A stretch of 64,000 nt of DNA, taken from contig NZ_JAJNAY010000001.1 of the NCBI RefSeq assembly GCF_021010565.1, positions 1,778,001-1,842,000 of the forward strand, in the 5' to 3' direction. The notes below the pieces were generated by a model that did not search any database, was not told the origin of the DNA, and saw only the letters and a program-made list of their open reading frames with translations. Position 1 is the stretch's first letter. Each line of letters opens with the position of its first letter. The stretch comes from Chryseobacterium turcicum (GTDB taxonomy: Bacteria; Bacteroidota; Bacteroidia; Flavobacteriales; Weeksellaceae). This document shows positions 52,785 to 61,845 of the stretch, piece by piece. Made by a program: the position numbers and the translations under genes.

Positions 52785-54065
52785 TTAAACTTCCAGTTTT
52801 TTCTCAATTTCATTAGGATTAGCAAGACAATATTGAAGTTGTCCTTTATCCAGCTGTTTTTCCCAATTGGCTACAACAACAGTTGCTATAGAATTTCCAA
52901 TCACGTTGGTTAAAGCACGGCATTCACTCATAAATTTATCAATTCCTAAAATTAGGGTCATTCCCGCAATAGGAATTTCGGGAACTACAGCCAGCGTTGC
53001 GGCCAAAGTTACAAAACCGGCTCCCGTAACTCCTGCTGCTCCTTTAGAACTCAACATTGCCACTAAAAGGAGCATCAATTGTTTTTCGATAGATAAATCT
53101 ATATTTAATGCCTGTGCAATGAATAATGAGGCGAGAGTCATGTAAATATTCGTGCCGTCAAGATTAAAAGAATATCCGGTAGGAATCACCAAGCCTACAA
53201 TCGCTCTAGAACAACCTGCTTTTTCCATCTTTTCCATAATTCCTGGGAGTGCAGATTCTGAAGAACTTGTGCCTAAAACTAACAAAAGTTCTTCTTTTAG
53301 ATAATACATCAGTTTAAAAATATTGAAACCGTTGTACCAAGCAACTGCGCCTAAAACCAAAACTACAAATAGGATAGAAGTGATGTAGAAAGTTCCTACA
53401 AGAAGAATTAAATTTAAAACAGATGCCAAGCCATATTTTCCAATCGTAAAAGCCATTGCTCCAAATGCTCCTATGGGCGCTAATTTCATCAGCATATGAA
53501 CGATTTTAAAAACCGGAGCAGCAAGAACCTGTAAGAATTCGGTTACTTTTCCACTTTTTTCTTTTGTTAAAACCAAAGCAACTCCCATTAAAATCGCCAC
53601 CAAAAGTACCTGAAGAATATTATCTCCAATGAGTGGGCTGAATAATGTTTCAGGAATAATATTCATAATAAATCCTGTAAGCGTAGTATCATGAGCCTTT
53701 TGCTGATATTGTGAAACATCGCCCGATAAACTTACAGGGTCGATATTTAGTCCAGCTCCCGGTTTGATGATATTTCCTACAACCAATCCGATAATTAAAG
53801 CTAATGTTGAGAATGTGAAAAAGTACAACATTGCTTTTATCGCAATACGACCTACTTTTTTCAGGTCTGTCATGTGAGCAATTCCTAAAGTAAGGGTAAT
53901 GAAAATCACCGGAGCGATAATCATTTTCACCAATTTGATAAAACCGTCGCCTAAAGGTTTCATTTTTTCGCCTAATTCGGGGTAGAAATTACCTAAGAGA
54001 ATTCCTAAAGTGATGGCAATAATCACTTGGAAATATAATTGCTGATAGAATTTTTTCTTTTTCAA
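52785..54065 (-). CDS. dctA: Dicarboxylate/amino acid:cation symporter (DAACS family)
   Basis: A 426-residue inner-membrane transporter of the glutamate/C4-dicarboxylate family (PF00375), with about eight transmembrane helices and two re-entrant loops. Signatures: [21 protein letters not shown] (serine-rich loop, about 265-285), [21 protein letters not shown] (about 295-315) and [15 protein letters not shown] (about 338-352). It imports succinate, fumarate, malate or glutamate with Na+ or H+. The symbol dctA is the nearest; gltP-type specificity cannot be excluded from sequence. Confidence 0.9.
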   Translation of the reverse strand: MKKKKFYQQLYFQVIIAITLGILLGNFYPELGEKMKPLGDGFIKLVKMIIAPVIFITLTLGIAHMTDLKKVGRIAIKAMLYFFTFSTLALIIGLVVGNIIKPGAGLNIDPVSLSGDVSQYQQKAHDTTLTGFIMNIIPETLFSPLIGDNILQVLLVAILMGVALVLTKEKSGKVTEFLQVLAAPVFKIVHMLMKLAPIGAFGAMAFTIGKYGLASVLNLILLVGTFYITSILFVVLVLGAVAWYNGFNIFKLMYYLKEELLLVLGTSSSESALPGIMEKMEKAGCSRAIVGLVIPTGYSFNLDGTNIYMTLASLFIAQALNIDLSIEKQLMLLLVAMLSSKGAAGVTGAGFVTLAATLAVVPEIPIAGMTLILGIDKFMSECRALTNVIGNSIATVVVANWEKQLDKGQLQYCLANPNEIEKKLEV

Positions 54066-54177
54066 AGCTGAACGTTTCTTAAATATTTCCGAAAATTACA
54101 GAATTTAAACAAATTATTTAAAAGAATAATGAAAGCTTCGCACATATTTTGGGGATTAAACATATTTAAATTCATTG

Positions 54178-54418
54178 TTGTCCGGTAAAATTTAGAAATA
54201 CAATAACAGGTCGTTCCTCTGGAACTTTAATGATAAAAGAACTCCTATTTTCTATTAACAGTTTGCTAATAATGAGCTGTATTAATCTAATCCCATCGGG
54301 ATTTACTGTTAATAGAAAAAATGAAATTACCAAAAAAACAAAGCTCCAGAGGAGCGACCTGTCGATTTATCTTATTAATATTGAGTTTGTCAATTTGTTT
54401 ATTGTTTTAACCGGACAA
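54178..54418. mobile_element. 241-bp palindromic, MITE-like element
   Basis: In the 553-bp gap 54066-54618. Terminal arms TTGTCCGGTAAAA and TTTTAACCGGACAA, inner arms ACAGGTCGTTCCTCTGGAAC and GCTCCAGAGGAGCGACCTGT, and central arms TTTTCTATTAACAG and CTGTTAATAGAA are nested inverted repeats. The centre contains CCCATCGGG. No coding capacity is convincing. It resembles non-autonomous REPIN/MITE elements of Bacteroidota; no matching transposase is in the window. Confidence 0.7.
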
Positions 54419-54583
54419 AAATGATATAAATTAAAACAATCATAAAAATCAAAGAAAAAAATAGCATTGGTTTTAAACTTTAAATCTATCCTGAAAACGA
54501 GAAAGTTATCAACTTAAACCTAAAAGATGATAAAAATTACCTACTAAATCGCGATTTTGTTTTCCCATCGTATTCAAAATATT

Positions 54584-54591
54584 TATTTTTG
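54584..54591 (+). promoter_or_regulatory. Candidate -7 box of the threonine dehydrogenase gene
   Basis: TATTTTTG, with TTTG at 54556-54559 as a possible -33 element (24-bp spacing, slightly long). It lies 27 bp before the start codon. Confidence 0.6.
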
Positions 54592-54618
54592 CCTTCAATC
54601 ATCTAATAATAAATAAAA

Positions 54619-55584
54619 ATGGAGTCCTACACGGAAAAAATATTGATTACAGGTGCTTTAGGGCAAATCGGAACGGAGCTTACGAATAGATTAGTAGAAA
54701 TACATGGAGCTGAAAATGTAGTTGCTTCGGGTCTTGACAGATACCAAAAAGGTCTTACTTCTGCCGGACATTACGAAAGAATGGACGTTACCAATACTCA
54801 ATTGGTAAGACAGGTCATCAAAGATTACGAAATTACAACCGTTTATCACTTAGCTTCTCTTTTATCAGGAACATCTGAAAAGCAGCCAATTTTTGCTTGG
54901 AAATTAAATCTTGAGCCCCTTCTTCAATTTTGTGAATTGGCGAAAGAAGGTTTGCTTAAAAAGATTTTCTGGCCAAGTTCTATCGCTGTTTTTGGGAAAG
55001 GAATTCCCAAAGAAAATGTAGGTCAGGATGTTGTTTTGAATCCTACAACCGTTTATGGTATTTCTAAAATGGCGGGTGAAAAATGGTGCGAATATTATTT
55101 TGATAAGTATGGAGTAGACGTAAGAAGTATCCGTTACCCTGGTTTAATCTCTTGGAAAACTCCTGCAGGTGGAGGAACTACAGATTATGCAGTTGAAATT
55201 TTCTACGAAGCAATTGAAGAAGGAAAATATACAAGTTTTATTTCTGAAAATACAGGAATGCCAATGTTGTATATGGATGATGCCATCAATGCAACTTTGC
55301 AGTTAATGGATGCTCCAAAAGAAAGTTTAACAGTTCGTTCTTCATATAATTTGGGTGGAATGTCTTTCACTCCGAAAGAACTGGCAGCTGAAATTAAAAA
55401 AGAAATCCCTGAATTTGAAATTGATTACAAACCAGATTTCAGACAAGCTATTGCAGATTCTTGGCCAGCTTCAATTGATGATTCTGTAGCTAAAAAAGAT
55501 TGGGGATTATCTTATAATTTCGGAATTTCTGAGATGTCAAAAGACATGATTAAGAATTTAAAAGTAAAATTGAATAAAAATTAA
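54619..55584 (+). CDS. tdh: L-threonine 3-dehydrogenase, SDR type
   Basis: A 321-residue extended short-chain dehydrogenase/UDP-glucose-epimerase-like protein. NAD-binding GALGQIG is at 12-18, the substrate loop is WPSSIAVFG, and catalytic Tyr146 and Lys150 are in VYGISKMAGE. The C-terminal GTTDYAVEIFYEAIEEGKY is typical. This matches the short-chain L-threonine dehydrogenases first described from Flavobacterium and Cupriavidus, which oxidise threonine to 2-amino-3-ketobutyrate. That product normally goes on to glycine, linking metabolically with gcvP in this window. It is not the zinc-type Tdh. Confidence 0.9.
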   Translation: MESYTEKILITGALGQIGTELTNRLVEIHGAENVVASGLDRYQKGLTSAGHYERMDVTNTQLVRQVIKDYEITTVYHLASLLSGTSEKQPIFAWKLNLEPLLQFCELAKEGLLKKIFWPSSIAVFGKGIPKENVGQDVVLNPTTVYGISKMAGEKWCEYYFDKYGVDVRSIRYPGLISWKTPAGGGTTDYAVEIFYEAIEEGKYTSFISENTGMPMLYMDDAINATLQLMDAPKESLTVRSSYNLGGMSFTPKELAAEIKKEIPEFEIDYKPDFRQAIADSWPASIDDSVAKKDWGLSYNFGISEMSKDMIKNLKVKLNKN

Positions 55585-55660
55585 TTTAGAACAATACTTT
55601 TGCGGTTAAAAATATATCTTAAGTTTTTTTATCATGTACAAAAATAGGCTGTCGGATTTC

Positions 55661-55692
55661 ACACCATCAACCGACAACTAAAAACCAACAAC
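55661..55692. repeat. Intergenic copy of the AACCAACAACC-type repeat
   Basis: CACCATCAACCGACAACTAA, then AACCAACAACG, lies just before the gene at 55699. It is the non-coding counterpart of the repeat found inside trpF and trpG. Confidence 0.65.
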
Positions 55693-55698
55693 GATTAA

Positions 55699-56451
55699 AT
55701 GATATTGCTCACTTTTAACATCGTAAACTTTGAGGCTGAAATTAAAAACGGCGTCATTATTTCTGATGATGAAAGACTGAAAATTACAGAAAGTAATACC
55801 AAAGCAATTCTTAGAATTTTAGATTTACACGATATAAAATCGAGTTTTTTTGTAGAAATTTCTATCGCAGAAAAACTTCAAAATTTATTAAAAGCAATTT
55901 CTGCTCAAGGGCATGAAATTGCTTTTTATAATAAAAATTCGAGCCTCGAAACTATAGAGGCTGCAAAAAAAACAACTCAGGATTTTCTTGAAAAACAAAT
56001 CAAAGGAATTCGTCAAAAAGACAACCAATTTTCTTTAGAAGAATTAAAATCAATAGGTTTTAATTATATTTCAAATATTGACCATGCAGATATTCTGTTT
56101 CCTTTTAAACGCTTAAAAAGAACTTCAGAAATCATTGAAGATAATGGATTAAGTATTGTTCCGGAAAGTATTTCGCCGTACAGCCAGTTACCTTACAATG
56201 ATTTTGTTTTTCAGATTTTGCCGATGCAGTATTATCAGAATATGGTTTTTGAAACCTTGAAAAATGATGACTTTGTCTTAATTTATCTTGAATCTTGGCA
56301 GTTTACCGATATCAATAAATATCAGTTTAAAGTTCCGTTTTACCGAAGTTTTTATTTAGGAAAAAAAATGGAAGACAAACTTGAAGCCTTACTTTCCTGG
56401 ATTAATGAAAAGGAATTGGCAACTTCAAGAATGAAAGATTATATTTTTTAG
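55699..56451 (+). CDS. NodB-like (polysaccharide deacetylase-type) protein, metal site missing
   Basis: A 250-residue protein whose order of elements follows polysaccharide deacetylases: a first beta-strand ILLTFNIVNFE, then TESNTKAILRILDLHDIKSS and FFVEISIAEK, GHEIAFYNKNSSLETIEAA, IKGIRQKDNQFS and LVYLESWQF-like FVLIYLESWQF. However, the catalytic Asp-Asp of the first motif is replaced (TFNI for TFDD) and the HxxxH motif reads EIAFYN with only one His before it. Deacetylase activity by the usual metal mechanism is therefore unlikely. It may be a binding protein or use another mechanism. Confidence 0.75.
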   Translation: MILLTFNIVNFEAEIKNGVIISDDERLKITESNTKAILRILDLHDIKSSFFVEISIAEKLQNLLKAISAQGHEIAFYNKNSSLETIEAAKKTTQDFLEKQIKGIRQKDNQFSLEELKSIGFNYISNIDHADILFPFKRLKRTSEIIEDNGLSIVPESISPYSQLPYNDFVFQILPMQYYQNMVFETLKNDDFVLIYLESWQFTDINKYQFKVPFYRSFYLGKKMEDKLEALLSWINEKELATSRMKDYIF

Positions 56452-56575
56452 AGTTTCGAGATACGAGATTCGAAAGATTCGCAGTTTAAATTCGGAATTT
56501 AAACCGGAAACTAAAATTTTCAAATTAAAATCTTTAATCTCGAATTGCAAACCCTGAAACTCGTATCTCTTAACT
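56452..56575. repeat. Inverted GAGATACGAG repeat between convergent genes
   Basis: GAGATACGAG at 56458-56467 and CTCGTATCTC at 56560-56569 bracket a stretch rich in TCGAGATTCGA-like words. The right end overlaps the first bases after the stop of the metallophosphoesterase. It may act as a bidirectional terminator. Confidence 0.6.
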
Positions 56576-57775
56576 CAATTCAAAGAGTGTAATTTCAGGT
56601 AAAACCCCAACTCTTCCGGGATAGCCTAAAACTCCGAAACCTCTGTTTACGTACAGCATTTTTCCTTCACTTTCATATAAATCTGCCCATTTTGGATATT
56701 TATATTGTACGGGAGACCATTTTATATTTTTTAAATCTAAACCAAACTGCATTCCGTGCGTGTGCCCAGAAAGTGTCAAATGAATGTCTATTGGATGTTT
56801 TTTTACCACGTAATCGAAATGAGTAGGGTCGTGGCTCATTAATATTTTAGTGGCGTTTGGCGGTACGTTTTCTAGAGCTTTGTCAATTTTCCCAAATTGT
56901 GGAAAAGGTTTTAATCCCCAGTTTTCAACACCTAAAATGTAAATTTCTTCACCGTTTTTCTCAATAACTCTGTTTTCGTTACGAAGCATGTTAAAACCGG
57001 CTTGTTTTTGATAATCAATTAGGTTGTCAAGGTTTTCCTTTTGTTCGTTTGGAGATTTCCATTTTACATAATCACCATAATCATGGTTTCCTAAAACTGA
57101 AAACTTGCCGTCTTTCGCTTTAATTTTAGAAAATAATGAAATAAACGGCTTAAACTCATCAGCAACATTGTTTACCATATCTCCTGTAAATAAAACTAAA
57201 TCAGGGTTTTGCTCATTAATTAAATCAATAGCATGCTGTAGTTTGCTTGGGTCAGAAAAACTTCCGCTGTGAACGTCTGAAATCTGAATGATTTTATATC
57301 CTTTAAAGCTCTTAGGAAGATTAGCAAACTTTACTCTTACTCTTCTTACAGTATGTCGGTATTTCCCAAATGTAATTCCATCTATAAAAAGCGCAGAAAG
57401 TACACCACCTAAACCTAATCCCACTAAGCTTAAAAACTTTCTTCTTTCTGGGAAAAAATTCTCTGTAGGCCTTGTTAATCCTACCAAATAACCTCCAGTT
57501 CTGAAAATATCATCAATCAATAAAAACAGAACGATGAAAATTTTAGGTAAAATAAAAATTAAAAATAAAGAAATCGTTATTTGAGCTCTCTCGGTACTTC
57601 TGTCTGTTCTTTGAAAGTGAGCGACTTCGTACGCAAAAATGCTGTAGATTGCTAAAGAAAAAATAATATAGCCGAGTCTTATCCAGAAATTATCGGTTAA
57701 GGTTCTTATTGCCTGAAAAATGTAAACTTCTAAAAATAAGAAGATTGCGGCGATAAATAAGAAGTTTTTCTGCAT
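56570..57775 (-). CDS. Membrane-anchored metallophosphoesterase
   Basis: A 401-residue protein starting MQKNFLFIAAIF at 57775; the apparent GTG start at 57796 lies inside a terminator hairpin and is rejected. Four or so N-terminal transmembrane segments (about 1-120) precede a calcineurin-like phosphoesterase domain (about 155-395). Its metal-binding motifs are ISDVHSGSF, GDMVNN, LGNHDYGD, LMSHDPTHFD and LSGHTHGMQFG. It resembles YaeI/YpbG-type enzymes, which may cleave lipid-linked phosphate. Substrate unknown. Confidence 0.9.
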   Translation of the reverse strand: MQKNFLFIAAIFLFLEVYIFQAIRTLTDNFWIRLGYIIFSLAIYSIFAYEVAHFQRTDRSTERAQITISLFLIFILPKIFIVLFLLIDDIFRTGGYLVGLTRPTENFFPERRKFLSLVGLGLGGVLSALFIDGITFGKYRHTVRRVRVKFANLPKSFKGYKIIQISDVHSGSFSDPSKLQHAIDLINEQNPDLVLFTGDMVNNVADEFKPFISLFSKIKAKDGKFSVLGNHDYGDYVKWKSPNEQKENLDNLIDYQKQAGFNMLRNENRVIEKNGEEIYILGVENWGLKPFPQFGKIDKALENVPPNATKILMSHDPTHFDYVVKKHPIDIHLTLSGHTHGMQFGLDLKNIKWSPVQYKYPKWADLYESEGKMLYVNRGFGVLGYPGRVGVLPEITLFELS

Positions 57776-57785
57776 GATAAGATTT

Positions 57786-57822
57786 AAAAAAAGCACAAAA
57801 AATAAATTTCCTGTGCTTTTTT
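57786..57822 (-). terminator. Terminator after the ketoacyl synthase gene
   Basis: Arms AAAAAGCACA and TGTGCTTTTT form a stem with a 14-base loop and A/T runs on both sides. Confidence 0.8.
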
Positions 57823-57842
57823 ATATTTTTTAATTAATATTC

Positions 57843-58910
57843 TTAGGGAAATTTATAAACGATCGCATTAATGTTCATTCCGGCTCCAACCGAAGTCATC
57901 ACAATGTTACCTTTATCTTTAAACGTATGACCCTCCATTTTTCCTTTAATTATTAAATCAAACATCGTAGGAATTGTGGCTACAGAAGTATTTCCCAAAT
58001 CCTGAACAGTCATAGGAGATACAGCATGGTCGTAATTTTTCACATCATATAACTTGTGAAGTCTGTCTATCATTGCATAATCCATCTTTGCATTAGCTTG
58101 GTGGATTAATATTTTGTCGATATCTTCAATAGATAATCCAGCGTCATCGATAGTTTCTTTAATTGCAGAAGGAACGTTCTTTAGCGCATATTCATAGATT
58201 TTTCTTCCCTGCATTCTTACAAATAGACGAGTCTGATCTGATTCTTCATTGATAGAAGGGCCATTTGCAAGGTAATTAAGCTCCACACCATTATCACAAA
58301 TTGTATTGTGAGCGATGATTCCTACATTTTCTTCGTCAGTAGCTTGTACTACTACAGCTCCCGCTCCATCAGCAAAAATCATTCTGTTTCTATCGTAAGG
58401 ATCGGTTACTCTGCTTAGCGTTTCGGCACCGATGACAAGAATTGTTTTTGCAACTTTAGCTTTAATCAAGTTATTTGCTAAAATCATGGCTTCAACCCAT
58501 CCTGGGCAACCGAAAATCATATCGTAAGTAATACATTTTCTGTTTTTGATGCCTAATTTGTTTTTAACTCTTGCAGCCATGGTTGGCATAAAATCTACAT
58601 AACCATTGACGGTAACTTCACCAAAATTACTGGCGTAAATAATATAATCAAGCTCTTCCTGATCTACATTAGCATCAGCAATAGCAATTTTTGCAGCTTC
58701 AAAACCGATTTGTGAATTTGAAAGATTATCATCAATAAACCTCCTGTTTTCTATCTCTGTAATTTCAACAAATTTTGCAATAGTTTCTTCAGCAGGTTTG
58801 TCAATCTTTACTCCTTCGTCCGTATAAAACTCTGAATCTAAGAAAAAATCTCTTCCAATTACTCTATTCGGAAGATAAGATCCGGAACCAATAATGATCG
58901 TATTTGGCAT
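57843..58910 (-). CDS. 3-oxoacyl-ACP synthase III family protein
   Basis: A 355-residue thiolase-fold enzyme of the KAS III/FabH type. The Cys-His-Asn triad is complete: Cys135 in IFGCPGWVEA, His270 in LIHQANAKM and Asn307 in DLGNTSVATIP; the loop GAETLSRVTDPYDRN and the end GAGMNINAIVYKF fit the family. It condenses an acyl-CoA with malonyl-ACP to start fatty acid or polyketide chains. It is longer than housekeeping FabH (~320-330 residues), so it may be a paralogue for special starters rather than the main FabH. Confidence 0.9.
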   Translation of the reverse strand: MPNTIIIGSGSYLPNRVIGRDFFLDSEFYTDEGVKIDKPAEETIAKFVEITEIENRRFIDDNLSNSQIGFEAAKIAIADANVDQEELDYIIYASNFGEVTVNGYVDFMPTMAARVKNKLGIKNRKCITYDMIFGCPGWVEAMILANNLIKAKVAKTILVIGAETLSRVTDPYDRNRMIFADGAGAVVVQATDEENVGIIAHNTICDNGVELNYLANGPSINEESDQTRLFVRMQGRKIYEYALKNVPSAIKETIDDAGLSIEDIDKILIHQANAKMDYAMIDRLHKLYDVKNYDHAVSPMTVQDLGNTSVATIPTMFDLIIKGKMEGHTFKDKGNIVMTSVGAGMNINAIVYKFP

Positions 58911-59011
58911 TCGCGTATGTAATTTTTTTAAAGACGCAAAGTTAATAATTAATATTAATAAGAAAGAATTAAAAATATTATTAAATTTGCAAAAATTGTT
59001 TCAGACAATCT

Positions 59012-59581
59012 ATGAAAAACAATCCGTCTTTAAAAGGTTTAATTATTGCCGCTGTGGTGTTTATCGGTGCTTTCGCCGTATACAACTTCTTTCTGGCAAA
59101 GAAAAACTACTATCTTGTAGATAATCCTACGCCTAATACTTACTATTTTAAAATAAACAATGGCTCTGAAGGCGTTATTTCGGCAGGCCAGTTTGTAAAG
59201 GTAGATTTACAAAAAGGAAAAAATTCTATTAAAGTTTTTGATCAGAATAAGAAAATGCTTTATGATTCTGCTTTTGAAGTGAATAAGGTTCGTGGTCTTT
59301 TAAATATCGCCCATAAAGATTATTATATTAATGAGCAATATTATGGATACAATCTTAAAAAAGATTCATTACTTTTGGCGTTAGATAAAACCATGATTGA
59401 TGGAAAACAATATTATGGGGGTGCTAAACGTTTTAATAAACTCTACACAGAAGATTTTTATTATAATGTAGATGAAGATTATGATCAGATGATCAAAAAT
59501 ATTCAGAAAGTAGAATCTCGTACAAAGATTTTCCGCAAGCAGGATTATCTTAATTATTATAAAGAATACTATAAGTTTTAA
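59012..59581 (+). CDS. Single-span membrane protein of unknown function
   Basis: A 189-residue protein with one transmembrane segment near the N-terminus (about 9-28, GLIIAAVVFIGAFAVYNFFL) and a periplasmic domain rich in Tyr, Lys and Asp (NYYLVDNPTPNTYYFKINNG, VDEDYDQMIKNIQKVESRTK). It starts the ubiE-porT operon: the ubiE start is 3 bp after its stop. No recognised domain. The start at 59012 is favoured by the membrane segment; the overlapping frame at 58894 is rejected. Confidence 0.75.
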   Translation: MKNNPSLKGLIIAAVVFIGAFAVYNFFLAKKNYYLVDNPTPNTYYFKINNGSEGVISAGQFVKVDLQKGKNSIKVFDQNKKMLYDSAFEVNKVRGLLNIAHKDYYINEQYYGYNLKKDSLLLALDKTMIDGKQYYGGAKRFNKLYTEDFYYNVDEDYDQMIKNIQKVESRTKIFRKQDYLNYYKEYYKF

Positions 59582-59584
59582 GTT

Positions 59585-60316
59585 TTGACAAAAGATATCA
59601 ACCAAGTAACGCCCTACAATTCTGAATCTAGCAAAAAGAGTCAGGTAGAAGACATGTTCGACAATATTGCGCCTAAATACGATTTATTAAACCACGTACT
59701 TTCTATGAAAATAGATGTGCTTTGGAGAAATAAACTGGTAAAATGGATGAACCACGATGCCCCAAAAGAAACGTTGGATGTCGCCACAGGAACCGGTGAT
59801 TTAGCTATTGCCGTAGAAAAAGGAACCGGAGCAAAAGTTGTGGGATTAGATTTGTCGCAACAAATGTTAAATGTTGGTATTGTTAAAATAAAAAAACTTA
59901 ATTTAGACGGCAAAATTTCCATGCAAAAGGGCGATGCAGAAAATTTACCTTTCGAGGACAATAGATTTGATGCCGTTTCCGTTGCTTTTGGAGTGAGAAA
60001 TTTTGAAAACCTTACCAAAGGTTTGGCAGAACTGAGAAGAGTAGTAAAAGAAAACAAAAGCGTTTATATTCTGGAGTTTTCTAAAGTAGAGGGTTTTTTA
60101 GGGCCATTTTATATGTTTTATTTCAAAAATATATTGCCGGCAATAGGCAGGTTGGTTTCTAAAGATAGTAGAGCGTATACTTATCTTCCGGATTCTGTAA
60201 ATGCATTTCCATTTGGAGAAAAGATGAGACAAATTCTCTTAGATACAGGATTTAAAAAAGTAGAATACAAAAAGCTAAGTTTAGGTATAGCCACAATTTA
60301 TAAAGCAACAAAATAA
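59585..60316 (+). CDS. ubiE: Demethylmenaquinone methyltransferase
   Basis: A 243-residue UbiE/MenG-type methyltransferase making menaquinone from demethylmenaquinone. SAM-binding motif ETLDVATGTGDLAIAVE is at about 59-75, VVGLDLSQQML follows, and the family signatures DVLWRNKLVKWM and DAVSVAFGVRNFENL are present. The start is a TTG at 59585: the protein then begins MTKDINQVTPYNSE, which fits the family, while the next ATG would remove conserved sequence. The spacing to both neighbours is 3 bp. Its product supplies the quinol used by cytochrome bd (41.8-44.2 kb). Confidence 0.94.
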   Translation: MTKDINQVTPYNSESSKKSQVEDMFDNIAPKYDLLNHVLSMKIDVLWRNKLVKWMNHDAPKETLDVATGTGDLAIAVEKGTGAKVVGLDLSQQMLNVGIVKIKKLNLDGKISMQKGDAENLPFEDNRFDAVSVAFGVRNFENLTKGLAELRRVVKENKSVYILEFSKVEGFLGPFYMFYFKNILPAIGRLVSKDSRAYTYLPDSVNAFPFGEKMRQILLDTGFKKVEYKKLSLGIATIYKATK

Positions 60317-60319
60317 CCT

Positions 60320-61102
60320 ATGAATAAATTTCTATTAAAAGCTCTGGTTTTAGCCTCAGTTAATATTGCATTCTTTGCAGATGCTCAATTTAGAACCCGT
60401 AACAGGATGGACAAGTTGGAAGACTTCGACCAAAAGACAGTCAGCTGGGGTTTCTATTTGAATGCAAATGCAATAGACTACAAAATTGTGTTTAATCCTA
60501 GATACGGAATGTATGAAAATCATAATCTTGTATCTTCTAAACAAAGCACAAGTTTCGGAGCAGGTCTTATTGCCAAGTTTAGATTGAATGATTATTTAGA
60601 CGTTAGAGTAGAACCGGGTTTGCAGTTTGCTCAAAGAGAATTGACTTTTAATACACAATCAAATGATATTTATAAAGATGGAAGTTTAACAAATGCTCCA
60701 TTTATTCCTATGACTTTAACAGATAAAGACAGAATAAGGGAAATTAAATCTACTTTAATTGATATTCCTGTGATGTTAGAATTACACGGGGAAAGATGGT
60801 ATAATTCAAGACCATATGTTGCGGCTGGGGTAAATTACATTGTTAATCTACAGTCAAACTCAGATTCTCCAGATGACAATATGCAGCAGGTTTTCAGATC
60901 TACAACGCATAATTTTGCTTGGTCTGCAGAAATGGGAGTTCAATTCTATTTTAATAAGTTTAAACTGACTCCAGCGGTAAGAGGTACATTCTTTATGAAT
61001 AACGAAATCGTTGCCGATAATGCTACTACGCCTCCTTATTGGTCTTCAGCAGTTTCTACATTGCAAACAAGAGCGATTATGTTTGTATTGAAGTTTGAAT
61101 AA
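60320..61102 (+). CDS. porT: PorT-family outer membrane protein of the type IX secretion system
   Basis: A 260-residue protein with a signal peptide (1-22, FFADAQF) and an eight- or ten-stranded beta-barrel pattern ending in Phe (FVLKFE). It resembles PorT/SprT (outer membrane beta-barrel family PF13568), required for T9SS assembly: WGFYLNANAIDYKIVFNP, STSFGAGLIAKFRLNDYLDV, and LIDIPVMLELHGERWYNSRP. Its position directly after ubiE is, from memory, a conserved arrangement in Flavobacteriia. It supports the T9SS predictions for the two sorting-domain proteins here. Confidence 0.85.
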   Translation: MNKFLLKALVLASVNIAFFADAQFRTRNRMDKLEDFDQKTVSWGFYLNANAIDYKIVFNPRYGMYENHNLVSSKQSTSFGAGLIAKFRLNDYLDVRVEPGLQFAQRELTFNTQSNDIYKDGSLTNAPFIPMTLTDKDRIREIKSTLIDIPVMLELHGERWYNSRPYVAAGVNYIVNLQSNSDSPDDNMQQVFRSTTHNFAWSAEMGVQFYFNKFKLTPAVRGTFFMNNEIVADNATTPPYWSSAVSTLQTRAIMFVLKFE

Positions 61103-61122
61103 AATAATATAAAATTAATATA

Positions 61123-61153
61123 AAAAGGAGGTGCTTGGCATCTCCTTTTTTAT
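61123..61153 (+). terminator. Terminator after porT
   Basis: The stem AAAAGGAG-G-TGC/GCA-T-CTCCTTTT has a T-run. The GGAGG in it is not a ribosome-binding site for any gene. Confidence 0.88.
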
Positions 61154-61202
61154 TTTTGTTAAAATATTGAGATTATTATTTTTATCAATACTATTATTTT
61201 CC

Positions 61203-61210
61203 TATTTTTG
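61203..61210 (+). promoter_or_regulatory. Candidate -7 box of the zapA operon
   Basis: TATTTTTG fits TAnnTTTG, 29 bp before the coiled-coil gene that precedes zapA. Confidence 0.6.
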
Positions 61211-61239
61211 CTAATAGTTAGAAAATTTATAAACCTGAA

Positions 61240-61542
61240 ATGCTTCAAGAATTAGAAAATAATTTTTCAGAATTAGAGAAAAAGATTTTGAACCTCCAAA
61301 AAAGTAATCAAAATTTATCTGAAAAATATTTAGAATTAAATAAAGAGCATACCGAGCTGAAGGCGAAATATGATGAGGAAAGAAAAAAAAATCAGGTATT
61401 GGCAGAAGAACAGAAAAATATAAAATTGTATTCAGCAATATCAGGAAATCCTGAACACAACAGACTCATGAAAAACCATATCAACAGATTGGTAAAAGAA
61501 GTAGACTTTTGTATTGCACAGCTTCAAAATAGTGGATTATAA
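61240..61542 (+). CDS. Coiled-coil protein upstream of zapA
   Basis: A 100-residue protein that is nearly all coiled coil in residues 1-62 (LENNFSELEKKILNLQKSNQ, YLELNKEHTELKAKYDEERK), followed by NPEHNRLMKNHINRLVKEVD and CIAQL. The stop overlaps the zapA start (TAATG), implying a joint role at the division site, possibly like ZapB. The conserved end ('NHINRLVKEVDFCI') recalls a family found next to zapA in Bacteroidota. Function not demonstrated. Confidence 0.8.
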   Translation: MLQELENNFSELEKKILNLQKSNQNLSEKYLELNKEHTELKAKYDEERKKNQVLAEEQKNIKLYSAISGNPEHNRLMKNHINRLVKEVDFCIAQLQNSGL

Positions 61543-61829
61543 TGGAGGTAAGGAGAATAACCATCAACATTGCAGGAAGAGTATATCCGCTAAATGTACC
61601 CGCAGCAGAAGAAGAAACACTGCGTAAAGTGGGGAAGCAAATTGAAAATATGATTAAAGATTTTGAACAAAATTTTGATGTAAGAGATAAACAAGATGCT
61701 TTAGCAATGTGCGCCCTAAAATTAGGAACCAATGCAGAAGTAGTAGCTCTAACTCATGAAAAAAATATAAAATCGACCAACGAAAGATTAGTGAAAATTA
61801 ATCAGTCGATGGATGATATAGGAAAATAG
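61542..61829 (+). CDS. zapA: Cell division protein ZapA
   Basis: A 95-residue ZapA: RRITINIAGRVYPLNVPAAE at the start, EETLRKVGKQIENMIKDFEQ and DVRDKQDALAMCALKLGTNA, then a coiled-coil end. ZapA bundles FtsZ filaments at the Z-ring in the cytoplasm. It overlaps the preceding gene by one base and is followed by a 6S-like RNA and rny. In proteobacteria too, the 6S RNA gene (ssrS) follows zapA. Confidence 0.92.
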   Translation: MEVRRITINIAGRVYPLNVPAAEEETLRKVGKQIENMIKDFEQNFDVRDKQDALAMCALKLGTNAEVVALTHEKNIKSTNERLVKINQSMDDIGK

Positions 61830-61845
61830 ATATTTTTTCCAGAAA

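Noticed and set aside
57776..57796. GTG start for the metallophosphoesterase
   Set aside because: It would place the start inside the terminator hairpin of the preceding gene; the ATG at 57775 gives a normal membrane segment.
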